The notes under the pieces were generated by a model. The model saw nothing but the letters and a program-made list of their open reading frames with translations, did no database searches and was not told where the DNA came from. A program made the position numbers and the translations under genes. From contig CALGTB010000004.1 of NCBI GenBank assembly GCA_937902285.1, forward strand, positions 1 through 11,092: a stretch of 11,092 bases of DNA, given 5' to 3'. Positions 5,808 to 11,092 of this stretch are shown here, piece by piece. The stretch is from an uncultured Actinomycetes bacterium. Lineage in GTDB: Bacteria > Actinomycetota > Actinomycetes > S36-B12. Each line of letters starts with the position of its first letter. Position 1 is the first letter of the stretch.

Positions 5808-7070
5808 GTGAGCACCGTCGTCAGCGCCGATCGCGCCCCGGCGACCCGCCTCTACGTCCTCGTCGGCCTGACCTGGCTCGCCACCCGGGCCATCGCCGTG
5901 GGTGCCATCGCGCTGCTCCCCCGGCTGCTCGACGACATCGACACGTACCGCACGTGGCTACCGGCGCTGAGGGCGGCCGCCTTCCCCGACGCCGACCCCA
6001 AGTGGCAGTACCCGCCGGGCGCCGGAGCCGTCGTCCTCGGGCCCGACCTGCTGCCGTTCGACTACGCCGTGGCGTTCGTCGGGCTGTGCCTGGTCTTCGA
6101 CCTGGCCATCATGGCGGCCCTCGTCACGGCCCACTCACGACGTACGCACCCTGCGGCCATGGGCCTGTGGCTGTGGGCAGCCGCGGGGGCCGTCATCGGT
6201 CCCATCATGGTGACGCGCTTCGACATCGTGCCGTCATTCTTCGCCGTAGCGGCCATCCTGCTGGTGGCCCGGCCGGCGTGGTCCGGGGCCTCGGCCGCCA
6301 TCGGCTTCCTCCTCAAGCTGTGGCCGGCGCTCATGATCCTGGCGCTTCCGCGGCGACGCACGCGCAGCGGCGTGATCTGGTTCGCGGTCACGACGCTCGT
6401 GCTCGTGCTCGTGGTGACCGCCACGTTCGATGGGGCGCTGTCGTTCCTGGGGAACCAGCGAGCCCGTGGACTCCAGGTGGAGTCGACGGGCGCCGTCCCC
6501 TACTGGCTGTTCACGCTCGTGGGAGGACGCGTCGCCTCGGGCATGGACTACGGATCGATGCAGGTGCAGATGGCCGGCGCCGAGGCGGTCGGGACGATCG
6601 TGACGGTCATCGGCCTCGCGCTGCTCGTCCTCGTGGCGTGGTGGCGGCTCAACGGCCGACTGGACGGCGTGTCCGCCGGCGACGTCGGGGTGACGCTCGT
6701 GCTCGTCATGGTGGCGTCGAGCCGGGTCTACTCCCCCCAGTTCAACGTGTGGCTCATCGCCGTCGCGGCCGCAGCGACCATCAACGCGCTCTCACGGATG
6801 CGCACGGTCGCCGCCATCCTCGTGGGGGTGGCCGTCCTCACGCAGTTCGTGTATCCGCTCTTCCCGACGAACTTCGTCGACGGCGAGGCCTGGATCGTCC
6901 TCATCCAGGCCGTGCGCATCACGGGGCTGGTCGGGGCGACCGTCCTCGCGGTGCGCGCCATCGCCTTCCCTCAGCGCAGCGCCCACAGGGCCACGGCCGA
7001 GGCGGCGGCGACGTTGAGCGAGTCGACTCCCCCGGACATCGGGACGCGGACGACCACGTCCGCAGACTGA
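5808..7070 (+). CDS. GT87/DUF2029-type integral membrane glycosyltransferase
   Basis: This 420-residue polytopic protein has about ten membrane helices, the first at about 14-37 and the last at about 365-387. The first outer loop carries DDIDTYRTW (42-50) with acidic residues where GT-C enzymes keep their catalytic aspartate, then KWQYPPGAGAV (65-75). RFDIVPSFFAVAAILL (137-152), LLKLWPALMILALP (168-181) and SPQFNVWLIAV (309-319) are typical of the GT87 group, which in actinobacteria includes polyprenyl-phosphate-mannose-dependent mannosyltransferases. The acceptor is unknown; a cell-envelope glycolipid or glycan is plausible. The GTG start lies six bases after the oxidase stop without a ribosome site, indicating translational coupling. 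The last 33 residues, a hydrophilic tail from about 388, are encoded antisense to the 3' end of the TrmH-family gene. Confidence 0.82.
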   Translation: MSTVVSADRAPATRLYVLVGLTWLATRAIAVGAIALLPRLLDDIDTYRTWLPALRAAAFPDADPKWQYPPGAGAVVLGPDLLPFDYAVAFVGLCLVFDLAIMAALVTAHSRRTHPAAMGLWLWAAAGAVIGPIMVTRFDIVPSFFAVAAILLVARPAWSGASAAIGFLLKLWPALMILALPRRRTRSGVIWFAVTTLVLVLVVTATFDGALSFLGNQRARGLQVESTGAVPYWLFTLVGGRVASGMDYGSMQVQMAGAEAVGTIVTVIGLALLVLVAWWRLNGRLDGVSAGDVGVTLVLVMVASSRVYSPQFNVWLIAVAAAATINALSRMRTVAAILVGVAVLTQFVYPLFPTNFVDGEAWIVLIQAVRITGLVGATVLAVRAIAFPQRSAHRATAEAAATLSESTPPDIGTRTTTSAD

Positions 7071-7786
7071 AGTGCGGCCCGGGTCAGCCCATCCCCCTCG
7101 GCACCCAGGACCAGGGCGACCTTCGGCGGCGGGTCGACGATGAAGTCGTCAAGCGAGACGGCATCGTCGGCCAGCGCGAGCGCCGCGACGACGAACCCCT
7201 CGCTCCTCAGCGCATCGAGACCGCCCGGCCACTCCTCCAAGCGGGTCCACGGGACCTGGAAGACCGTGCCCATCGACACGCGGACGCTGCGCCGGTAGAG
7301 AGGGTCGGCGCAACGCGGGGAGACGAGAACCGCATCGGCTCCGAGCGCGGCGACGGAGCGGAAGATCGCGCCCACGTTGGTGTGGTCGACCATGTCCTCG
7401 AGGACGACGACCCGGCGGGCGCCCGCGATGACGTCGGCCACGGGCAGGGGTGCGGGCCGGTGCATGGCTGCCAGCGCACCCCGGTGCAGGTGGAAGCCGG
7501 TGATCGAGCGCAGGACGTCGGAGTCGGCCACGTAGACGGGGAGGCTTCCGTCCTCACCGCCTCCGAGCGCCTCGATGACGTCCGCCATGGACGGCAGCCA
7601 CTTCTCCGCCATGAGCATCGACCGGGCCGTGTGCCCGGCCTCCACCGCGCGGCGGATCACCTCGGAGCTCTCGGCCAGATAGAGGCCCTGGGCCGGCTCG
7701 CGCCGCGACCTCAATGCCACGTCGGTCAGGTGCGTGTAGTCGGCCAGTCGCGGGTCGAGGGGATCGTCGACATGGATGACGGGCAC
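6971..7786 (-). CDS. TrmH/SpoU-family RNA 2'-O-methyltransferase
   Basis: This 271-residue SPOUT-class enzyme transfers a methyl group from S-adenosylmethionine to a ribose 2'-OH in rRNA or tRNA. An N-terminal substrate-binding domain (about 1-115) includes LADYTHLTDVALR and GLYLAESSEVIRRA. The knotted catalytic domain shows motif 1 DHTNVGAIFRSVAALGAD (Asn137, Arg143), motif 2 VALVLGAEGDGL (223-234) and motif 3 VRVPMSGGVDSLNVAAAS (246-263). The full length agrees with the family. The frame runs back to 7969, but the conserved part begins at VPVIHVDDP, so GTG 7786 is chosen; it has CAGGAT six bases upstream, which can be read either as a -10 hexamer of a leaderless transcript or as AGGA at ribosome-site distance. 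The target base is not evident. The last 100 bases overlap the convergent glycosyltransferase gene. Confidence 0.92.
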   Translation of the reverse strand: MPVIHVDDPLDPRLADYTHLTDVALRSRREPAQGLYLAESSEVIRRAVEAGHTARSMLMAEKWLPSMADVIEALGGGEDGSLPVYVADSDVLRSITGFHLHRGALAAMHRPAPLPVADVIAGARRVVVLEDMVDHTNVGAIFRSVAALGADAVLVSPRCADPLYRRSVRVSMGTVFQVPWTRLEEWPGGLDALRSEGFVVAALALADDAVSLDDFIVDPPPKVALVLGAEGDGLTRAALQSADVVVRVPMSGGVDSLNVAAASAVALWALR

Positions 7787-7792
7787 GGCGCC

Positions 7793-7798
7793 ATCCTG
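7793..7798 (-). promoter_or_regulatory. Candidate -10 hexamer (or ribosome site) of the TrmH-family gene
   Basis: On the minus strand CAGGAT (NANNNT) precedes the GTG at 7786 by six bases. The same bases contain AGGA, which could pair weakly with 16S rRNA, so the leaderless reading is ambiguous here. A perfect-looking -35 TTGACT (minus strand, 7829-7834) lies 30 bases upstream, too far to work with this hexamer. Confidence 0.35.
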
Positions 7799-7883
7799 TC
7801 GTGCGGAGGCGGCGAGCGCGGATCCGGGAGTCAATCCACGATCATCGACGCGGCCCTGCCACGATGTCCCTCGGGAGGCGCGC

Positions 7884-8174
7884 ATGTTCGAGCCGCATGA
7901 CGATCGACGGACGGAGGACGTCCCCTCGAAGGCAGGGGGGCGTGTCGTCGCCGTCGCCGGATTCGTCATCGGCTTCGCGGTCGGCTGGCTTGCCTGGGAC
8001 AGGCTCGTGGTTGCCGCGCTGAGCGGCGACCCGACGGCCGAGAACCCGTCCGGACAGCCCGCCGAGTGGATCTACTACGGCTCCCTCGCCCTCTGCGTGG
8101 CCGTGTCGCTGTTCGTGGTGTCGGTCATCGGCGAGTGGATCGGCAGCCGGCGACGCAAGCGGGCGGCCGGCTGA
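7884..8174 (+). CDS. Small two-helix membrane protein, unknown function
   Basis: I cannot assign a family to this 96-residue protein. A charged N-terminus (MFEPHDDRRTEDVPSKAGG) is followed by a first membrane helix at about residues 20-38 (FVIGFAVGWLAW), an acidic/proline-containing loop (49-61), a second helix at about 64-86 (GSLALCVAVSLFVVSVIGEW), and a basic tail, GSRRRKRAAG, which by the positive-inside rule places both ends in the cytoplasm. The ATG is set by a strong Shine-Dalgarno GGGAGG at 7873-7878, five bases upstream. The reading frame is open much further back (to 7776), but that part overlaps the TrmH gene start region and has no ribosome site. It is divergent from the TrmH gene and 49 bases ahead of a 54-residue ORF that may share its transcript. 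Confidence 0.78.
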   Translation: MFEPHDDRRTEDVPSKAGGRVVAVAGFVIGFAVGWLAWDRLVVAALSGDPTAENPSGQPAEWIYYGSLALCVAVSLFVVSVIGEWIGSRRRKRAAG

Positions 8175-8223
8175 GGTCTGGCCCGATGGCTCCGGAAGCC
8201 GCACACTGGTGTCGGAGGCCGGC

Positions 8224-8388
8224 ATGGGCGACGACTGGACGGCGGCTGTCAGTGCGGCGCGACTCGTCGACGATCAGGACGAGCTGCGCACCCTCTTCCA
8301 GCAGGCCGTGAACGAGGCCGGGGCGGAGGAGGCATCACGCGCGTGGCTCGCCGTCATGTCGGGCCTCGACTCCAGCGCTGCAACCTGA
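8224..8388 (+). CDS. 54-residue acidic protein, unknown function
   Basis: A small ORF runs from ATG 8224 to TGA 8388. The Shine-Dalgarno GGAGG at 8214-8218 is five bases upstream, and most codons end in G or C, like the neighbouring genes. The product begins MGDDWTAAVSAARLVDDQDEL and is Ala/Asp/Glu-rich, probably helical (about 6-48), with no membrane segment, cysteine or known motif. It lies 49 bases after the two-helix membrane protein and its stop is directly followed by a GC-rich hairpin, which fits a short two-gene operon ending there. No family is recognised, so its role is unknown; at this size a chance ORF cannot be excluded, but the ribosome site and codon bias argue for a gene. Confidence 0.6.
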   Translation: MGDDWTAAVSAARLVDDQDELRTLFQQAVNEAGAEEASRAWLAVMSGLDSSAAT

Positions 8389-8389
8389 G

Positions 8390-8421
8390 ACCGGCCCCGG
8401 ACGCACCGGCGGGCGGCCGGT
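8390..8421. terminator. GC-rich hairpin between convergent genes (possible bidirectional terminator)
   Basis: ACCGGCC (8390-8396) pairs perfectly with GGCCGGT (8415-8421). Inside it CCGG (8397-8400) can pair with CCGG (8406-8409) around a five-base loop, leaving CGGGC as a bulge. The structure starts one base after the 54-residue ORF stop and lies five bases past the epoxide hydrolase stop on the other strand. There is no T-run, as is common for actinobacterial terminators, so function is inferred from position and stability. Confidence 0.5.
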
Positions 8422-8426
8422 GACAG

Positions 8427-9599
8427 CTAGTCCCGCGCCAGTCCGGCCCGGAGCGACTCGACGAAGGCCTCGGGCTGCTCCCACGACGCGAAGTGCCCGC
8501 CCACCGGCATCGACTGCCAGTCGACGATGGCGTACATCCGCTCGGCCCACGGACGGGGAATGCGCTTGACGTCCGACGGAAAGATGGCCACGGACGTCGG
8601 CACCGTGATGAAGGGCGGCGCGGGATCGGCGGCACGCTGGGCGGCACGCTCCCAGTAGAGGCGGCACGCGGAGGCGATCGTGCCGGTGAACCAGTAGACC
8701 GACACGTTGGCCAGCAGCTGGTCGCGCGAGAGGGCGCTCTCGACATCGCCCTCCCCCACCGTGAACGACCGGCACATGTCGACCAGCCACCCCGCCAGTC
8801 CTGCGGGCGAGTCGTTCATGGCGAGCGCCATCGTGTGCGGCCGGTGCGTGTTGGTCGCGACGTGGTTGACCGTGCCCTGGGCCTGATGACGGTCCCAGTC
8901 CGCCAGGCCACGGCGCTCGTCGTCGGTCAGGTGCTCGACCTCGCCCTCCTCCGGCGGCCTGCCGTGGGGGCTCGTCAGGTGCAGGGCCGTGACACGCCCG
9001 GACCGGTCGGACTGCGCCAGGTCGGTCGCGATGATCGCCCCCCAGTCGCCGCCGGCCACGGCATACCGCTCGTAGCCCAGTCGGGCCATGAGCGTGTCGA
9101 GCGCTGCAGAGATGCGCCGCGGCCCCCATCCCGGCTCCGACGTCGGCCCCGAGAAGCCGTACCCCGGAATCGACGGGCACACGACATGGAAGGCACGGTT
9201 GTCGCTCGAGCTGAGCGGCCCGGGATCGCTGAGCGGGCCGATGACGTCGAGCATCTCCACGACCGAGCCGGGCCAGCCGTGGATCAGAAGCAGCGGAGTC
9301 GCCATCGGATCGGTCGAGCGCTGGTGGATGGCGTGCACGTGCTGACCGTCGATCACGGTCTCGACCTGGTCGAAGGCGTTGATCCGGTCCTGCCAGGCGT
9401 ACCAGTCGAAGCCGGACTCCCAGTAGCCGCAGAGGTCGCGCAGGTACGCCTGGTCGGTGCCGTACGCCCAGCCCGACCCGTCGATGCCGTCGAACCATCG
9501 GGTGCGCGCCAGCCGGAGCCGCAGGTCGTCGACGGCTGACTGCGGGATCTCCACACGCGTGGCGTTCACGGTCTCGTCGCCTGCTCGCGTCCCGGTCAT
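8427..9599 (-). CDS. Epoxide hydrolase, EHN-domain alpha/beta-hydrolase
   Basis: This 390-residue enzyme should open epoxides with water to give diols. The N-terminal EHN domain (about 15-105) shows VEIPQSAVDDLRLRLARTRW and YWESGFDWYAWQDRINAF. The hydrolase core has the oxyanion motif HGWPGS (107-112), PGYGFSGP (145-152), the nucleophile elbow GGDWGAI with Asp185, the lid-type motif SVYWFTGT with a candidate proton-donor Tyr302, a likely acid residue Asp343 (FPSD), and the catalytic His369 in GGHFASWEQPEAF. The triad appears complete. No signal peptide is present. The length matches microsomal-type bacterial epoxide hydrolases. ATG 9599 is preceded by TAGCCT and six bases, with no ribosome site. 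It stands alone on this strand, convergent with the 54-residue ORF and divergent from the helicase gene. The substrate is unknown. Confidence 0.92.
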   Translation of the reverse strand: MTGTRAGDETVNATRVEIPQSAVDDLRLRLARTRWFDGIDGSGWAYGTDQAYLRDLCGYWESGFDWYAWQDRINAFDQVETVIDGQHVHAIHQRSTDPMATPLLLIHGWPGSVVEMLDVIGPLSDPGPLSSSDNRAFHVVCPSIPGYGFSGPTSEPGWGPRRISAALDTLMARLGYERYAVAGGDWGAIIATDLAQSDRSGRVTALHLTSPHGRPPEEGEVEHLTDDERRGLADWDRHQAQGTVNHVATNTHRPHTMALAMNDSPAGLAGWLVDMCRSFTVGEGDVESALSRDQLLANVSVYWFTGTIASACRLYWERAAQRAADPAPPFITVPTSVAIFPSDVKRIPRPWAERMYAIVDWQSMPVGGHFASWEQPEAFVESLRAGLARD

Positions 9600-9605
9600 C
9601 CGTGC

Positions 9606-9611
9606 AGGCTA
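9606..9611 (-). promoter_or_regulatory. Candidate -10 hexamer, leaderless promoter of the epoxide hydrolase gene
   Basis: On the minus strand TAGCCT (TANNNT) is followed by GCACGG and then the ATG at 9599, the same six-base distance as at the polymerase gene, where TAGCGT is followed by GCACCC. No Shine-Dalgarno sequence precedes the ATG, and no clear -35 element is seen. Confidence 0.5.
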
Positions 9612-9690
9612 CTTGTCGCGGTGGGGCGGCGGTGATGATCCCGTCAGGGGCACCGGACACACTGGGCGGCACCACCACGAGAGGAGCCGC

Positions 9691-11092
9691 GTGAGCACGG
9701 CGAGCGAGCACGGCGTCCACCTCGCCACGCCCGAGCAGCTCGACGCGGCCGCGCGCGCGGTCCTGACCGGGATCGCCGGCCCGGATGCCACACCACGTGC
9801 CGACCAGCGGGCCGCCGCGGCCGCACTGGCCTGCGACGGCCGGCGGGCCCTCGTCGTCCAGGCCACCGGCTGGGGCAAGTCCGCCGTCTACTGGATGGCC
9901 ACGCGCGCACTCCGCGACGCCGGATCCGGTCCCACCCTCGTGGTCTCACCCCTCCTCGCCCTCATGCGCAACCAGGTCGACGCCGCGGGGCGCTCCGGGC
10001 TCCGCGCCGCGACGCTGAACTCCTCGAACTTCTCGGACTGGGAGGCCATCCAGGCCGACCTGGCCGGGGGCGACCTTGACGTGCTGCTCACCAGCCCCGA
10101 GCGGCTGGCCAATCCCCGTTTCGCGGCGGAGGTGCTGCCCTGGCTGCTTCCTCGGCTGGGCATGCTCGTGATCGACGAGGCGCACTGCATCTCGAGCTGG
10201 GGGCATGACTTCCGTCCCGACTACCGGCGCATCGCCAGCCTGCTGGCACAGCGACCGGAACTGCCCGTCCTGGCCACCACGGCCACGGCCAACTCACGCG
10301 TCACCGACGACGTCGCGAGGCAGCTGGGCGAGGGCACGCTCGTCCTGCGCGGCACGCTCGCCCGTCAGTCGCTGCACCTGTCGGTGCTGCCGCGGATGGG
10401 GCTGGTCGAGGCGTATGCCTGGGTCGACGAGCACCTCCCGCTTCTGCCCGGTTCGGGCATCGTCTACACGGCCACCGTGAAGCAGTCGAACGACCTCGCC
10501 GCCTACCTGTCCAGCCGCGGCCACGACGTACGCGCCTACAACGGCCAGCTCGACACCGCCGCCCGGCAGGCGATCGAGGCGGAGCTGAAGGACAACCGCA
10601 TCAAGGCCGTCGTCGCGACGTCAGCGCTGGGCATGGGCTACGACAAGCCCGACCTGGGCTTCGTGGTGCACGTCGGCTCGCCAGGATCGCCCGTCGACTA
10701 CTACCAGCAGGTGGGGCGCGCCGGCCGTGCGCTCGACACCGCTCAGGTGGTGCTCATCCCCACCCCTGCCGACGACGGCATCTGGCGCTACTTCGCCACG
10801 GCGTCGATCCCCCGTGAGGAGGAGGCCCACTCGGTCATCGACGTGCTGGCGGCCTCGGAGTCGGCGATGTCGGTCCCGCAGCTGACCGTGGCGACCGGGG
10901 TGCGCGACAGCCGGCTCGACCTGCTGGTCAAGGTGCTCGCGGTCGACGGCGCCGTGCGCCGCACCACCGCCGGGTGGGAGGCCACCGGTCAGCCGTGGAC
11001 CTATGACGCCGCCGGGTACGCCGCGCTGCTGGCTGCCCGCGAGCGCGAGGCCGACCTCATGCGCGCCTACGCGCGCTCCGAGCGGTGCCTCG
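9691..11092 (+). CDS. RecQ-family ATP-dependent DNA helicase, cut by the right edge
   Basis: A GTG at 9691, with GAGGAG at 9681-9686 four bases upstream, opens a frame that continues past the window; 467 residues are visible. They form a RecQ-type superfamily 2 helicase: motif 0 RADQRAAAAAL (36-46), Walker A ATGWGKS (58-64), motif Ia VVSPLLALMRNQV, DEAH box VIDEAHC (160-166) joined to the RecQ aromatic-rich loop ISSWGHDFRPDY (167-178), motif III ATTATAN (195-201), and in the second RecA domain AYNGQL, VVATSALGMGYDKPDL (307-322) and YYQQVGRAGRA (337-347, arginine finger). The visible part ends at RSERCL, which I expect to begin the cysteine cluster of the RecQ zinc-binding region. RecQ helicases unwind 3'-tailed duplexes during repair. 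No nearby partner gene is visible on this strand. Confidence 0.92.
   Translation, partial: MSTASEHGVHLATPEQLDAAARAVLTGIAGPDATPRADQRAAAAALACDGRRALVVQATGWGKSAVYWMATRALRDAGSGPTLVVSPLLALMRNQVDAAGRSGLRAATLNSSNFSDWEAIQADLAGGDLDVLLTSPERLANPRFAAEVLPWLLPRLGMLVIDEAHCISSWGHDFRPDYRRIASLLAQRPELPVLATTATANSRVTDDVARQLGEGTLVLRGTLARQSLHLSVLPRMGLVEAYAWVDEHLPLLPGSGIVYTATVKQSNDLAAYLSSRGHDVRAYNGQLDTAARQAIEAELKDNRIKAVVATSALGMGYDKPDLGFVVHVGSPGSPVDYYQQVGRAGRALDTAQVVLIPTPADDGIWRYFATASIPREEEAHSVIDVLAASESAMSVPQLTVATGVRDSRLDLLVKVLAVDGAVRRTTAGWEATGQPWTYDAAGYAALLAAREREADLMRAYARSERCL

Noticed and set aside
7829..7834. A perfect-looking minus-strand -35 box TTGACT upstream of the TrmH-family gene
   Set aside because: No suitable -10 element lies 16-19 bases downstream; the nearest candidate is 30 bases away.
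5954..7900. A long plus-strand open frame of about 648 codons over the glycosyltransferase and TrmH-family genes
   Set aside because: It is out of frame with the membrane protein, has an Arg/His/Gly-rich product without domains, and spans two real genes.
7787..7969. A longer TrmH-family protein starting upstream of 7786
   Set aside because: The additional residues are low complexity, would run into the gene at 7884 on the other strand, and precede the conserved N-terminus.
8202..8207. CACACT, also present at 9658-9663, as a shared -10 for the 54-residue ORF and the helicase gene
   Set aside because: Only the weak NANNNT pattern is met, no -35 is present, and at 8202 the implied start would fall inside the ribosome site. 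The resemblance is probably chance.
8626..8672. A repeated GCGGCACGC motif (three copies) that looked like a short tandem repeat
   Set aside because: It lies inside the epoxide hydrolase gene and reflects Ala/Arg codons in RAAQRAADPA-type sequence, not a regulatory array.
8493..9539. A plus-strand open frame of about 348 codons opposite the epoxide hydrolase
   Set aside because: The minus strand has an intact hydrolase with a complete triad; the plus-strand product has no recognisable motif.

Overview
This is an ordinary stretch of chromosome from a very GC-rich bacterium (about 70% G+C by eye). I place it in the Actinomycetota, possibly near the Nocardioidaceae; the family-level guess is weak. 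The reasons are the strong G/C third-position bias, frequent GTG starts, a LigC-type ligase next to a stand-alone LigD-like primase-polymerase, an alditol oxidase close to the Streptomyces AldO type, and several genes whose start codon lies six bases after a -10-like hexamer, the layout of leaderless actinobacterial transcripts.

Layout: (1) 1-130, minus: N-terminus of a secreted protein that leaves the window. (2) 226-3085: DNA-repair block. A RibD-C-type reductase is translationally coupled to an ATP-dependent DNA ligase of the LigC type, which converges on a LigD-like polymerase; their stop codons share one CTAG. (3) 3138-7070, plus: a run of four genes, namely an exported glucose/sorbosone dehydrogenase-type beta-propeller, a small two-helix membrane protein, an FAD-dependent alditol oxidase with its active-site residues intact, and a GT87/DUF2029-type membrane glycosyltransferase. 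(4) 6971-7786, minus: a TrmH-family (SPOUT) RNA 2'-O-methyltransferase whose 3' end overlaps the glycosyltransferase gene by 100 bases. (5) 7884-8388, plus: a two-helix membrane protein and a 54-residue acidic ORF, followed by a GC-rich hairpin. (6) 8427-9599, minus: an epoxide hydrolase with an EHN domain. (7) 9691 to the right edge: a RecQ-family helicase, cut by the window.

The ligase and polymerase probably work together in gap filling and sealing, as LigC and Prim-PolC do in mycobacteria. The dehydrogenase and alditol oxidase suggest sugar or polyol oxidation, but a shared pathway is inference. There is no gene-free stretch longer than about 100 bases, and no tRNA, rRNA, insertion sequence, CRISPR array, phage gene or recognisable defence island. 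I do not see a clearly new multi-gene system. The points most worth checking are the repeated -10/N6/start layout, the convergent ligase-polymerase pair coupled to a reductase gene, the 100-base convergent overlap, the two small unassigned genes, and two short palindromes beside divergent promoters.
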